From positions 1 to 48,296 of the forward strand of contig NZ_KL370787.1 of NCBI RefSeq assembly GCF_000701505.1: a DNA stretch of 48,296 nt, in the 5' to 3' direction. Both the position numbers and the translations under genes were made by a program. This document shows, one piece after another, positions 15,873 to 24,898 of the stretch. Source of the DNA: Dyadobacter crusticola DSM 16708 (GTDB lineage: Bacteria > Bacteroidota > Bacteroidia > Cytophagales > Spirosomataceae). Below the pieces are notes generated by a model, which saw nothing but the letters and a program-made list of their open reading frames with translations, made no database searches and was not told the origin of the DNA. Within the stretch, counting starts at the first letter, position 1; every line of letters starts with the position of its first letter.

Positions 15873-17216
15873 CTAATTACAAAACGAAGAAATGACCTTA
15901 TAGGCCTGCTGGTAGCCCAATTCCCCGGCTTTGCTGAGATCCAGACAGCCGTCGTTGATTTCACCCAGGCTGTTTTTCAGGATACCTCTCAGGTAATATG
16001 CTTCCGGATAGTCGGAGCGGAGTTTAATTGAACTGGTAAAATCCAATACCGCACCCATTTGGTCGCCGCTGGCAGAGCGGATCATCGCTCTTGAAAAATA
16101 GGCATTTGAGTAGGTCGGATTGAGTTCAACTGCTGTTGTCAGGTCCTGAATTGCAGCTTTCGTCTCTCCGATTTTTGCTCTTGTAATGCCTCTGATATAA
16201 TAAGCCTCTGCGCGCTCGTTGGTCAATGTAGCTATCTTGACATTCTCTTTAACTTGGTCTCGAAGTTCATCCAGCTTCTCCCGGTTGATTTTCCCCGAAT
16301 AGACAATCTTCTTAGGATCACCTACGTATGTATTTTTCAGTTCAATGGATTTGGATAAATCTGCAATTGAACCACGATGATCATTCAGTTTCCATTTTGA
16401 AAAACCACGACCGTAATACGCCTGAAAATGATCAGGATTGAGTTGAATGGTTTTATCAAAATCAATGATAGCTCCTCCAAAGTCTTCCAATTTGTTCTTC
16501 GCCAAACCTCTGTTTGCATAAAGCTCACTATCATTGGGGCTTAATTCGATTGCTCTTGTGAAATCAGCACTGGCGCCCTGGTAATCTCCGAGCTCCAATT
16601 TCGCCAGCCCGCGACCAGCATAAGCGCCTGTTCTTTTTGGGCTTAATTCAATTACCCGCGTGAAATCGGCCAGACTTCCGGCGTATTCCTGTAAATCCTG
16701 CTTGCAGTTCCCTCTTGCGTACAATGCAGCAAGCTCGTCAGGGTTCAATGCGAGCGCGCGATCGAGATCTGCCAATGCATGCCGATGATTTTTCAGCTTG
16801 GCGTAGCTTACACCGCGGTTGTAGTAAGCTTTGGGCTCTTCGGGATTCAGTTCAATGGCTTTGGAATAATCCTCGATAGCAGCACGGTAATCTTCCTGCA
16901 AACTCTTGCTCACTCCCCTGCTTTGGTAGTACAAAGATTCTTTCGGGCTGAGTTCGATGGCTTTGTCGTAATCGAGTATCGCGCCCCGGTGGTCTTTCAG
17001 ATTTGCTTTCGCAAGCCCCCTGTTGAAATAGCTTGGCGCGTGTTCAGGGTTCATGGAAATAACGGTGGTGTAAGCCTGCAATGCGCCGTTAAAATCGCCT
17101 GTTCCGGCTTTTGTATTTCCTTCTTCAAAGAATTCGGCGGCTGAACGCTGGGCAAAAATGGGGCAAGACAAGGTAAGCGCAAATAGAAATGCGACGCCAG
17201 ATACTAAGAATTTCAT
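15873..17216 (-). CDS. Exported TPR repeat protein
   Basis: 447 residues from ATG 17214-17216; an in-frame TTG 21 bases upstream gives no better signal. Signal peptide MKFLVSGVAFLFALTLSCPIFAQ, so periplasmic or membrane-associated. The rest is almost entirely tetratricopeptide repeats of 34 residues; about eleven can be read, with the recurring pattern 'A..Y..RG.AK..L.D...A..D....I.L.P'. A short region around residues 260-300 (KNTYVGDPKKIVYSGKINREKLDELRDQVKENVKIAT) breaks the array. TPR arrays bind proteins; no enzymatic domain is seen and the partner is unknown. Single gene with its own promoter. Confidence 0.9.
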   Translation of the reverse strand: MKFLVSGVAFLFALTLSCPIFAQRSAAEFFEEGNTKAGTGDFNGALQAYTTVISMNPEHAPSYFNRGLAKANLKDHRGAILDYDKAIELSPKESLYYQSRGVSKSLQEDYRAAIEDYSKAIELNPEEPKAYYNRGVSYAKLKNHRHALADLDRALALNPDELAALYARGNCKQDLQEYAGSLADFTRVIELSPKRTGAYAGRGLAKLELGDYQGASADFTRAIELSPNDSELYANRGLAKNKLEDFGGAIIDFDKTIQLNPDHFQAYYGRGFSKWKLNDHRGSIADLSKSIELKNTYVGDPKKIVYSGKINREKLDELRDQVKENVKIATLTNERAEAYYIRGITRAKIGETKAAIQDLTTAVELNPTYSNAYFSRAMIRSASGDQMGAVLDFTSSIKLRSDYPEAYYLRGILKNSLGEINDGCLDLSKAGELGYQQAYKVISSFCN

Positions 17217-17261
17217 GAATGTAAACCTTTTCCTCAAATCAGATATATTGTAATTATTCTA

Positions 17262-17293
17262 TAAAAGTATTCAAATTCCGTTTTAGCATCAAA
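17262..17293 (-). promoter_or_regulatory. Bacteroidota promoter for the TPR gene
   Basis: On the minus strand TTTG (17290-17293), 20 bases, then TACTTTTA (17262-17269), one mismatch from TAnnTTTG. Predicted start of transcription is about 38 bases before the ATG. Confidence 0.65.
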
Positions 17294-17395
17294 AAAAGAA
17301 ATGGTTCGGGTTTTTGTAAATCTTAGTCGGGGATATTGGTTACTTTTATGGCGGTACCATCCGTTCAACATACTATTTAACAAACCGTTTCAGAT

Positions 17396-17941
17396 ATGAC
17401 AGCAGCAGGAAAAAGAATATTTGTCGCACTATTATTCATTATCGCAGTTACAGCTGTATACTTTGCATTCTTCAAGTCCGCTGATGAGCCGGTCGCAACT
17501 GAGCAGGATATGGTTGAAGAAACTGGTGAACCCGCTTCGGTATACCTGACTTCCATGACTGACCTCGAAGGAAAGCCTGTGGCAATGGACGAAAACAAGC
17601 TTGTATTTATCAATGTATGGGCTACCTGGTGCGGGCCGTGCAATATGGAAATGCCTGGTATTCAAAAGCTTTACGATAAATATAAGTCACATAAAGATGT
17701 AGCTTTTTACATTATCTCAGACGAGGACGCGGCTACTGTCAATCCCTTTATTGAAAGAAAGGGGTACCAGCTTCCATTTTATCAATACACAGGCAGCTAC
17801 CCCGCTGCGCTCGACGGCAATGCAATTCCAAGAACATACATTATCTACAAAGGAAAAATTTTGGCGCAGGAAATAGGCGCTTCTCAATGGGACCGGCCCG
17901 AAGTAATCGATCTGATCGAGAAGCAACTTGCTGAAATCTGA
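17396..17941 (+). CDS. TlpA/ResA-like membrane-anchored thioredoxin
   Basis: 181 residues. Residues about 7-25 form one transmembrane or signal-anchor helix (RIFVALLFIIAVTAVYFAFF); the remainder is a periplasmic thioredoxin fold with the redox motif WATWCGPC preceded by KLVFINVWAT, and the cis-proline segment near AIPRTYIIYKG. This is the TlpA/ResA arrangement, which reduces disulfides in periplasmic or cytochrome-maturation substrates. No cytochrome genes adjoin it. The gene is monocistronic, ends at a strong hairpin, and converges on azurin. The substrate is not known. Confidence 0.88.
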   Translation: MTAAGKRIFVALLFIIAVTAVYFAFFKSADEPVATEQDMVEETGEPASVYLTSMTDLEGKPVAMDENKLVFINVWATWCGPCNMEMPGIQKLYDKYKSHKDVAFYIISDEDAATVNPFIERKGYQLPFYQYTGSYPAALDGNAIPRTYIIYKGKILAQEIGASQWDRPEVIDLIEKQLAEI

Positions 17942-17950
17942 AACCCATAT

Positions 17951-17986
17951 AACAGGAAAGGCGCTGGTATCAGCGCCTTTCCTGTT
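17951..17986. terminator. Bidirectional terminator between TlpA-like and azurin genes
   Basis: Perfect 16-base-pair stem (17951-17966 with 17971-17986) and 4-base loop. It is placed between two converging stop codons. Confidence 0.88.
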
Positions 17987-18003
17987 AACTATATTATCAA
18001 AGC

Positions 18004-18501
18004 TTATTCCACTACGAAAGTACCTTTCATCAGGGCATAGTGACCTGGGAAGCTGCAAATGTAAGTGTAAGTACCTTTTGCAGGAGCTGTGAATTCGATC
18101 GTATCGCTTTCTCCGCCACCTACAAGTTTGGTATGTGCAATAATGCTCGCTTTTTCAGATGCAGGAATGTATTCTGTTTCTCTGGCTGCTGCCGCTTTCG
18201 ATCCAAATGTTGCAACGTCAACGCCTGGTTTCAACAATACCCAGTTGTGTCCCATAGCTGTTTTTGCAAGTTTACCTGAGTGAGTAAGTGTAAGCTTCAC
18301 TTTTTGTCCTGCCTTCACCTTAATCTCTTTCACGTCGAACTGCATTGCATCAGTTCCTTTTATTACGATGGTTTTAACTTGTTTTGCATCGTCCACCACT
18401 GTGCTGGCAGGAATCAACTTAGCCAGAACAGGGTTCATTGTAACTGCTCCGAAAGCCAGAACTGAGGCAAGAAGCATTACGCCATACTTGGTCGTTTTCA
18501 T
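18004..18501 (-). CDS. Azurin-type blue copper protein
   Basis: Periplasmic one-electron carrier. The 165-residue precursor has a signal peptide of about 27 residues (MKTTKYGVMLLASVLAFGAV, cleavage near PVLA). The four copper ligands of the cupredoxin fold are present: His85 in AMGHNWVL, and Cys149, His154 and Met158 in ICSFPGHYALMKG. The NWVL context and total length match azurin rather than plastocyanin or pseudoazurin. Likely partners are cytochromes or peroxidases, none encoded nearby. It stands as a single gene. Confidence 0.93.
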   Translation of the reverse strand: MKTTKYGVMLLASVLAFGAVTMNPVLAKLIPASTVVDDAKQVKTIVIKGTDAMQFDVKEIKVKAGQKVKLTLTHSGKLAKTAMGHNWVLLKPGVDVATFGSKAAAARETEYIPASEKASIIAHTKLVGGGESDTIEFTAPAKGTYTYICSFPGHYALMKGTFVVE

Positions 18502-18606
18502 GTTATGAGTATTAGGTATACTTGTTTAATTAAATTTAACCTGTGCAATTTACGACACGGTGTTTTAAAAAAACAATTCATTAACAATTGTTTGAAAACT
18601 AATCTG

Positions 18607-19209
18607 TCAGAACAGGATTTTGTACTGATCGCGCACAGCTCTACCCACACATAACACCGACAAAACCATCATATAATGGTTAATATCGACAGGGTCCATC
18701 GGGATCGGAAGCTTACCCGATTTGGTCGACAATGCCAGCAACATCATCGAAATAACAACCCAGAGCGCGCTTTTCTGCCTGCTGGCAAGCCCCACACAGG
18801 ATATCAGCAGGGTTACTAAAATGCAGAGGGATTTGATAATGAGTCCCACATATTCTACCCTGAACCAGGTAATGCAGTAAAATAGGAGCAGGCCCAGCGC
18901 AACTGTTGAAAACAGCAGAAAATTCCCGCCTTTATAGCGCATTAAAAGACACCACGATGCCGATACCAGGCACATAGCACCAAGCGTCATTTCTCCGGCA
19001 GCAGCAATTTCCCTGACGGGTTTCATTTGTTCCACTCCCGCAAAAACGAGCAAGTCCGTCAATGCAACAACAGCTATACTGATAAAAAAGATACCCCAAA
19101 GCCATTTTGTAACGGTAGGCTGATTATTGAAATACCTGAAAAAAATGAACAAACTGGTGCCGCTTAAAACGAGATTAGAAAATATATGGGGATTGCTAAG
19201 TATATCCAT
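18607..19209 (-). CDS. Polytopic membrane protein of unknown function
   Basis: 200 residues from ATG 19207-19209 (a GTG six bases upstream is also in frame). Hydrophobic throughout with six or seven predicted membrane helices, e.g. FSNLVLSGTSLFIFFRYF, WLWGIFFISIAVVALTDLLV, FLLFSTVALGLLLFYCIT and LWVVISMMLLALS. Charged loops are short, and there is a GKLPIPMDPVDINHYMM segment near the C terminus. I recognise no named family with certainty. It lies between azurin and sucD, divergent from sucD. Confidence 0.75.
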   Translation of the reverse strand: MDILSNPHIFSNLVLSGTSLFIFFRYFNNQPTVTKWLWGIFFISIAVVALTDLLVFAGVEQMKPVREIAAAGEMTLGAMCLVSASWCLLMRYKGGNFLLFSTVALGLLLFYCITWFRVEYVGLIIKSLCILVTLLISCVGLASRQKSALWVVISMMLLALSTKSGKLPIPMDPVDINHYMMVLSVLCVGRAVRDQYKILF

Positions 19210-19257
19210 AAACACCCATCAGATTGTCAAAAAAGCAATTTACAAATTCTGGCTACA

Positions 19258-19290
19258 TTTTGCTACTTCGTGCTTTTCGTTCTACTTTTA
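19258..19290 (+). promoter_or_regulatory. Bacteroidota promoter for sucD
   Basis: TTTTG (19258-19262), 20 bases, TACTTTTA (19283-19290). Spacing fits the -33/-7 rule and the leader would be about 16 bases. Confidence 0.65.
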
Positions 19291-19312
19291 CCAAAAAAAC
19301 TGATTTACCAAC

Positions 19313-20191
19313 ATGAGCGTTTTAGTTAATAAAAATTCTAAGATTATAGTTCAGGGATTTACCGGTTCGGAAGGGTCTTTTCACGCCCAGCAGATGATTG
19401 AATATGGTAGCAATGTCGTGGGTGGTGTGACCCCTGGTAAAGGCGGACTTTCTCATTTGGAAAGACCTGTATTCAACACTGTTGATCAGGCTGTTCGTTC
19501 TACCGGAGCTGACGTGGCTATTATTTTCGTTCCACCGGCTTTTGCCGCTGACGCAATCATGGAAGCAGCTGATGCTGGTATCGGCGTAATCGTTTGTATC
19601 ACCGAAGGTATCCCAACCAAGGATATGATGCAGGCGAAAGAATATATCAAGAATAAGAACTGCCGCCTGATCGGTCCTAACTGTCCAGGTGTAATTACTG
19701 CGGAAGAATGTAAAGTTGGTATCATGCCTGGCTTTATCTTCAAGAAAGGTACTGTTGGTTTGGTTTCAAAATCAGGAACTTTAACTTACGAAGCAGTTGA
19801 CCAGCTGACACGCGCAGGACTAGGACAAACTACTGCAATCGGAATTGGCGGTGACCCAATTATCGGAACAACTACAAAAGAAGCAGTTGAGCTTTTGATG
19901 AATGACCCTGAAACCGAAGCTATCGTAATGATCGGTGAAATTGGTGGAAGCATGGAAGCAGATGCCGCCAACTATATCAAATCGACTGGTAACAAAAAGC
20001 CGGTTGTAGGTTTTATCGCCGGACAAACTGCTCCAAAAGGTCGCAGAATGGGCCACGCCGGTGCAATCATCGGTGGAGCTGACGATACTGCAGAAGCTAA
20101 AATCAGAATCATGAAAGAGTCAGGTGTCTTTGTTGCTGAATCGCCTGCATTGATCGGCGAAACGATGCTGCTTGCTCTTGGAAGAAAATAA
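19313..20191 (+). CDS. sucD: Succinyl-CoA synthetase alpha subunit
   Basis: TCA-cycle enzyme subunit: with SucC it converts succinyl-CoA to succinate with formation of ATP or GTP. The 292-residue protein has the CoA-binding domain (VQGFTGSEGSFHAQQMIEYG, then GGVTPGKGG), the ligase domain with GPNCPGVI, SKSGTLTYEAV and GIGGDPIIGT, and the active-site phosphohistidine His248 in GRRMGHAGAIIGG. sucC is not adjacent, which is common in Bacteroidota. It has its own promoter and a terminator right after the stop. Confidence 0.97.
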   Translation: MSVLVNKNSKIIVQGFTGSEGSFHAQQMIEYGSNVVGGVTPGKGGLSHLERPVFNTVDQAVRSTGADVAIIFVPPAFAADAIMEAADAGIGVIVCITEGIPTKDMMQAKEYIKNKNCRLIGPNCPGVITAEECKVGIMPGFIFKKGTVGLVSKSGTLTYEAVDQLTRAGLGQTTAIGIGGDPIIGTTTKEAVELLMNDPETEAIVMIGEIGGSMEADAANYIKSTGNKKPVVGFIAGQTAPKGRRMGHAGAIIGGADDTAEAKIRIMKESGVFVAESPALIGETMLLALGRK

Positions 20192-20217
20192 TCTACATTT
20201 ACGCATACCACTTTTAA

Positions 20218-20243
20218 GAGGGCTGGGGAAACCCCGCCCTTTT
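20218..20243 (+). terminator. Terminator after sucD
   Basis: GC-rich stem GGGCTGGGG/CCCCGCCC (20220-20239, one bulged T, loop AAA) followed by TTTT. Its 3' end lies only six bases before the ATG of the DUF4271 gene, so that gene's transcripts may start within or after it. Confidence 0.8.
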
Positions 20244-20249
20244 ATAATT

Positions 20250-21431
20250 ATGAAGTCCGTATTCACACGCACCAGTTGGGCTTTCTTTACGGCATTTATG
20301 TTTTTCGCGACTTTTGCATTCAGCGCCGCAAAGGTCACGCTCCCCGAACGCTATTTTCCTGTTTACAATTACCAAAACGACTGGCTGGTTTACAATGCAG
20401 CTTACAAGAACTATGTCCCCTATTCACAGGGTGTTGATGAAGATTCGCGTTCGGTAAGCCTTTACATTGATCTGGTCAAGAACCGCAGGTATGCATTGCT
20501 GTTGACAGCCGAAGCGGAAAGCTATCTCTTCATCGAAGGCGCACTACAATCCCGCATTGACCCCAATCAGTGGCGGGAGCTTAGTATTGACAGTCTGCTC
20601 AAAGTTTACAGGAAGGACGAATTGCTCGTAACTATCTATGGCAGTCCCGGAATTGATGATAAGGCAGCACTTTTGTGTCACAGAAAGACCAGTGCTGATG
20701 CAGCTACACTTACCAGTACACGGCCAAACTTTATCAATATTAAACCAATTTCATTTTCGCCGTTTGGTAATTTCGCGGTACTGGCTCTGGTGCTGATATT
20801 GATACTAAATGCGTGGATTTTTAATCTGAACCCGCTCTCCTTTCTGCGCCTGATCAACCCCATTGAATTTTTCAACGGCGACCCGCGAGATCAGATTTCG
20901 AAGATCAATAAACCTTACAGTAATGCAATTATCTTCTTCGCGATCATCACCGCGATGTGGATGAGCTTTGTACTTCTATTCTTTGCCAGCAACAAGCTTA
21001 ATCTGTTTTCGGTAAACAGCATACTTTCGGAGAAATCAAACACACTCATGATCTTCGCCGATTTTCTGATCCTGTCGACACTGTTCTTTGTGCTTAGCTA
21101 CGTCAAATACATTTGTATGCTACTGGCTGGAAATATGCTCAATCTGGATAAGCAGGTGGATATCCTGTTTATCAAAATAATACAATCCTCTTATATGTTT
21201 TATGGTGCTTTTTTTCTGATCGTTTTCGGAATGAGCTTCAATCATATGAGCTGGATTTCAGACATGCGGGCCTACGTTGTTTTACCCTTCCTGTTTTTCT
21301 ATATAGCCCGTTTTATCGCTCTGTACGTGGTTACCAAGCCTCCGGGCTCGTTGATTAATCTGTATTTATTTTCGTACCTTTGCGTTATTGAAATAATCCC
21401 GCTCATCGTTAGTATGAAATTTGCCTTGTAA
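20250..21431 (+). CDS. DUF4271 family membrane protein
   Basis: 393 residues from ATG 20250; the frame opens upstream through the sucD terminator, so the later start is preferred. N-terminal signal peptide (MKSVFTRTSWAFFTAFMFFA), then about 150 residues of exported sequence, then about seven transmembrane helices from residue 165 on (e.g. FAVLALVLILILNAWIFNL, NAIIFFAIITAMWMSFVLLFF). This matches DUF4271, a Bacteroidota family without known function. It is followed after 42 bases by the HemD-like gene and lies upstream of the T9SS genes, with rightward orientation throughout. Confidence 0.82.
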   Translation: MKSVFTRTSWAFFTAFMFFATFAFSAAKVTLPERYFPVYNYQNDWLVYNAAYKNYVPYSQGVDEDSRSVSLYIDLVKNRRYALLLTAEAESYLFIEGALQSRIDPNQWRELSIDSLLKVYRKDELLVTIYGSPGIDDKAALLCHRKTSADAATLTSTRPNFINIKPISFSPFGNFAVLALVLILILNAWIFNLNPLSFLRLINPIEFFNGDPRDQISKINKPYSNAIIFFAIITAMWMSFVLLFFASNKLNLFSVNSILSEKSNTLMIFADFLILSTLFFVLSYVKYICMLLAGNMLNLDKQVDILFIKIIQSSYMFYGAFFLIVFGMSFNHMSWISDMRAYVVLPFLFFYIARFIALYVVTKPPGSLINLYLFSYLCVIEIIPLIVSMKFAL

Positions 21432-21473
21432 GCATACAAAGATGAGTTTGGAACAAACTAATGAGGATTTTAC

Positions 21474-22256
21474 ATGAGTGATACTATCAATTTTGATCAG
21501 GAACGGCTTAAAAAGGTGACCAGCCTGCTTGTAAGCCAATCCAGACCCGCCGACGAAAATTCACCCTACTACGAATTAGCCCGAAAGTATAATATCAAAG
21601 TTGATTTCCGGCCTTTCATTCAAATTGACGGAGTTTCATACAAAGACTTTCGCAAGCAAAAAGTCAACATTCTGGATCACACAGCGGTCATTTTTACAAG
21701 CCGTAATGCCATCGATCATTTTTTCAGGATCTGCAATGAGGGTCGCATTGAGGTACCTGCTACAATGAAGTACTTCTGTATCTCGGAGCAAACGGCCAAC
21801 TATCTTCAGAAGTACATTGTGATCCGGAAGAGAAAGATCTTCACAGGCACGAAAACTGCCTCCGAGCTGATCGAGCTGATGCGGAAACATAAGAAAGAGA
21901 AGTTCCTTTATCCATGCTCTGATGTAAGAAAAAGCGACATTCCAGAGTTTGCAGATACCGAGGAATTCCACTTCCAGGAGGCTACAATGTACCAGACAGT
22001 TTCTGCTGACCTCTCTGATCTGGAAGACGTATACTACGATATAATCGCGTTCTTTAGTCCCTCAGGTATTAAATCGTTATTTGATAATTTTCCGGACTTC
22101 AAACAAAACTACACCCGCATTGCTGCCTTTGGCCCTACAACAGCAAAAGCTGTTGAAGATGCCGGCCTCGTTCTTGACATTCAGGCGCCGTTGCCAAATG
22201 CACCTTCAATGACCGGTGCACTTGACCTTTATATCAGGCAAGCAAACGGCATATAA
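21474..22256 (+). CDS. hemD: Uroporphyrinogen-III synthase family protein
   Basis: 260 residues, cytoplasmic. The HemD fold is suggested by SQSRPADENSPYYELARKYN, VIFTSRNAIDHFFRI, the KYFCISEQTANYLQK strand-helix unit, KFLYPCSDVRKSDIPE, YDIIAFFSPSGIKSLFDNF and RIAAFGPTTAKAVEDAGL. In tetrapyrrole synthesis this enzyme inverts ring D of hydroxymethylbilane and closes the ring. The family diverges strongly in sequence. No other heme genes lie here and it is paired with a DUF4271 gene upstream of the T9SS genes, so a role outside heme synthesis cannot be excluded. A terminator follows. Confidence 0.82.
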   Translation: MSDTINFDQERLKKVTSLLVSQSRPADENSPYYELARKYNIKVDFRPFIQIDGVSYKDFRKQKVNILDHTAVIFTSRNAIDHFFRICNEGRIEVPATMKYFCISEQTANYLQKYIVIRKRKIFTGTKTASELIELMRKHKKEKFLYPCSDVRKSDIPEFADTEEFHFQEATMYQTVSADLSDLEDVYYDIIAFFSPSGIKSLFDNFPDFKQNYTRIAAFGPTTAKAVEDAGLVLDIQAPLPNAPSMTGALDLYIRQANGI

Positions 22257-22272
22257 GCTTAAAATTCACCTC

Positions 22273-22303
22273 AAAAGCCCTGGAAAATTTCCGGGGCTTT
22301 TTT
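22273..22303 (+). terminator. Terminator after hemD
   Basis: Stem AAAAGCCCTGGAAA/TTTCCGGGGCTTTT (22273-22300, one wobble pair) followed by a T-run to 22303. Confidence 0.85.
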
Positions 22304-22388
22304 GTGTTTATATCAATTTTTTTAAGCAATATGCGTTATAAATCAAAACTGAAAACCTTCGGTAGATTCCCTAAACAAACCCAAAAGC

Positions 22389-23366
22389 ATGACTTTGAAG
22401 TTTACTATAAGGAGTAATAAAAATAACCGGTTACTTGCCATTTTGTTTTTGCTTCCCTTTGCTGCTGTTGGCCAGAAAGATGCTCAGTTTAGCTTATTTT
22501 CTTTAAACCAGCTTTATCTTAACCCGGCAGCAGCTGGCGCAGACGGTCTTACCAAATTCCAGCTTATACATCGGACACAGTATGCAGGTTACCAGGGCAC
22601 AAATCTGACAGACGAAGGAGGAGCGCTTTCGACACAACTATTCTCTTTCAGCATGCCGATCAAAAATTTCGGGATCGGCTTTTATGCATTGAATGACCGC
22701 AGCGGACCAAGAACGGATCAGGATTTCAAATTGTCTGCTGCTTACCACATCCCGCTGGCTGGCGGCAACTTCCAGGTAGGTGCAAGCGCAGGGCTGTTTC
22801 GCCAGGCAGTTGATTACGGAAAGCTACGGGCCCGGGACCCTGACGATCCATTGATTCAAACCGGTGTGATCTCGGAGATAAACCCTGATGTGTCAGTCGG
22901 CGTACGTTACGAGGCCGATGCATTTTATGCGGGAGTGTCTGCCAATCACCTGCTCAAACCGAAGTACCAGCTTGGGTCAGAATCAGGTACTAACCCATTG
23001 CCGCGTACATTATACTTTAACGCCGGCGTCAACATTGAACTTGGCTATTTGCTCGATATTCAACCTATCGTATTAGTAAAGTCAGATATCAGTACCGTCT
23101 CTGTTGAAGGGGGAGCAACTGTCACTTATAACAAACGCTACTGGATCGGAGGCACTTACCGTCAGCAGGATACTTATTTCATATTGATGGGTGGAATCTA
23201 TCTGCTCCCTGACCAATCGCTTCGACTATCCGGAGCGTACGATCTGGTGCTAGGTGGTGACAGGGCCAAATCACCTTCCTCTTTCGAAGTGATGCTGTCG
23301 TATGCACTCCCTTCACCAAAGTTTGGCAAGAAAACGATCATCAGAACACCACGTTTCCGGTTCTAA
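22389..23366 (+). CDS. PorP/SprF family T9SS outer-membrane protein
   Basis: 325 residues with a signal peptide (about 1-28, FLLPFAAVGQ). The mature protein starts KDAQFSLFSLNQLYLNPAAAG, the hallmark 'Q..LN..LYNPA.AG'-like opening of the PorP/SprF family, and continues as alternating amphipathic strands typical of an outer-membrane beta-barrel (GIGFYALNDRSG, FQVGASAGLFRQ, GGTYRQQDTYFILMGGIYLL). In the family these proteins help anchor or secrete T9SS cargo at the cell surface. It precedes gldK, in the same order as porP-porK in Porphyromonas. Whether it is the essential PorP or a paralogue cannot be told from one locus, so no symbol is given. Confidence 0.92.
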   Translation: MTLKFTIRSNKNNRLLAILFLLPFAAVGQKDAQFSLFSLNQLYLNPAAAGADGLTKFQLIHRTQYAGYQGTNLTDEGGALSTQLFSFSMPIKNFGIGFYALNDRSGPRTDQDFKLSAAYHIPLAGGNFQVGASAGLFRQAVDYGKLRARDPDDPLIQTGVISEINPDVSVGVRYEADAFYAGVSANHLLKPKYQLGSESGTNPLPRTLYFNAGVNIELGYLLDIQPIVLVKSDISTVSVEGGATVTYNKRYWIGGTYRQQDTYFILMGGIYLLPDQSLRLSGAYDLVLGGDRAKSPSSFEVMLSYALPSPKFGKKTIIRTPRFRF

Positions 23367-23492
23367 GCGCCACGGCAGGAAAGCTTGTAATGTTCAATTT
23401 TAAAGTACCAAAATACCATTCCAGCTATTTTCGACTTGTTTTTTTACAATCGCTTAACTAAATCCTCTAAGGCAGTTTGTTAAACTTTAATT

Positions 23493-23500
23493 TATATTTG
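23493..23500 (+). promoter_or_regulatory. Possible -7 element in the 344-base gap before gldK
   Basis: TATATTTG matches TAnnTTTG exactly. The -33 element is poor. The gap 23367-23710 contains no gene that I can support, so gldK may have a leader of about 200 bases. I saw no other structure in it. Confidence 0.45.
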
Positions 23501-23710
23501 TAAAATTATCGACTGTTATACCAATTCTCTTTTTCTTTACGTTAAGTCGATAAATCCGAATTGGCAGCTCTGAGTGCGTATTTGTTTCCATTTGACACTC
23601 GCTGAATCAGCTCAGAACAGAGTAGCTTTTGTCTTTTTCAATTATACTATACAGAATCAATTATCGTTTTTAGGCTAGCATTTTATTATTTAAAATTTTA
23701 CAAAACCACT

Positions 23711-24784
23711 ATGAATGTGAAAGTGTTCTATCGGGATGGAGTCAAAAGTCTGCTTTTGATAGCCGCTCTTATGCTCATGCAGAGTTGCGGATTTATCAAG
23801 AGTAAATTTGGCAAGGGAGGAAAAGAAGAAAGCGGTATACAAAATGGAGAAATTACTGCAACTGCCAGAAAAGGCTATAAACAAACTACTCCTGCTGGAA
23901 TGGTGGTAGTCCCTTCGGGTTCTTTCGTGATGGGCCAGGCTGATGAAGACATTGCTTCTTCTATGAACAACATGAACCGCCGTGTGACCATCAGTTCGTT
24001 CTTTATGGACGATACCGAGATCACCAACAACGAGTATCGCCAGTTCGTGAATGCACTCCTGGTTGACTCAGTGTCTGTGTTAGGTGAAGAAGAAATTATG
24101 ACAAAATACTATCCTGATACTACTGCATGGAAAAAGGATTTTGCTTATTCTAATGGTGATCCTTTTGTAGAATACTACTATCAGCATCCCGGATTTGACA
24201 CCTACCCTGTTGTAGGTGTGAGCTGGCAAGGCGCCCAGTATTTCTCAAAATGGCGTACTAATCTGCTTCATGATTACCAGAACAAAGAAGGACAGTTCAA
24301 TTCAACAGGTTTCCGTCTTCCAACAGAAGCAGAATGGGAATGGGCAGCAAGAGGTGGACGCGCAGTTGCGAAATATCCTTGGGGTAACCCTTATACAATG
24401 AACACAAAGGGGTGCTTCTTGGCGAACTTCAAGCCGCAACGCGGAAATTATGATGCAGATGGATACCCTTATACAGGTCCGGCTAACGCATACAATCCAA
24501 ACGACTTTGGTCTTTATAATATGGCCGGAAACGTTGCGGAGTGGACTTCGGATGCTTACACCGATAATGCCACAGCAATTGTTTGGGATATGAACCCAAG
24601 ATATGACAACCCTGATGAGCCCCGTAAAGTGGTAAAAGGCGGATCTTGGAAAGACATTGCCTACTATCTGCAAACTGGTACAAGAACTTTCGAATATGAA
24701 ACTGAACGTCGCGCTTTCATCGGCTTCCGCTGCGTGATGGACAATGTTAACGACCGTGGAGGTGCCCGTGCCCGTCGTCGCTAA
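23711..24784 (+). CDS. gldK: T9SS/gliding lipoprotein GldK
   Basis: 357 residues. The lipobox LMLMQSC with Cys26 marks a lipoprotein; in the T9SS, GldK (PorK) forms a periplasmic ring with GldN at the outer membrane. After a short basic linker, residues about 55-345 are a formylglycine-generating-enzyme (SUMF1) type domain: MVVVPSGSFVMGQADED, FFMDDTEITNNEYRQF, YPVVGVSWQGAQYFSKW, GFRLPTEAEWEWAARGG, DFGLYNMAGNVAEWTSDAY, VKGGSWKD and RAFIGFRCV. GldK is not known to act as an oxidase; the fold is structural. It heads the gldKLMN run. Confidence 0.95.
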   Translation: MNVKVFYRDGVKSLLLIAALMLMQSCGFIKSKFGKGGKEESGIQNGEITATARKGYKQTTPAGMVVVPSGSFVMGQADEDIASSMNNMNRRVTISSFFMDDTEITNNEYRQFVNALLVDSVSVLGEEEIMTKYYPDTTAWKKDFAYSNGDPFVEYYYQHPGFDTYPVVGVSWQGAQYFSKWRTNLLHDYQNKEGQFNSTGFRLPTEAEWEWAARGGRAVAKYPWGNPYTMNTKGCFLANFKPQRGNYDADGYPYTGPANAYNPNDFGLYNMAGNVAEWTSDAYTDNATAIVWDMNPRYDNPDEPRKVVKGGSWKDIAYYLQTGTRTFEYETERRAFIGFRCVMDNVNDRGGARARRR

Positions 24785-24804
24785 TCACAAAACTTACATT
24801 AAAG

Positions 24805-24837
24805 AGAAGCAGTGTTAAATACCCTGCTTCTTTTTTT
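24805..24837 (+). terminator. Hairpin with T-run between gldK and gldL
   Basis: Stem AGAAGCAG/CTGCTTCT (24805-24812 with 24824-24831), 11-base loop, then T-run. It looks like a factor-independent terminator yet lies inside the expected gldKLMN operon, so it may lower downstream expression or be bypassed. Confidence 0.75.
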
Positions 24838-24869
24838 CGATCCCTTCAAACTCATAGTATCTATTTTAA

Positions 24870-24889
24870 TTTATTCACTGTAACCGATT
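24870..24889 (+). promoter_or_regulatory. Shared 20-base motif upstream of gldL
   Basis: TTTATTCACTGTAACCGATT ends 9 bases before the gldL ATG. It matches 18 of 20 bases of the motif at 25773-25792, which ends 10 bases before the gldM ATG. This may be a regulator-binding, translation or RNA-processing site; no known factor is assigned. Confidence 0.6.
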
Positions 24890-24898
24890 TTAATTCGT

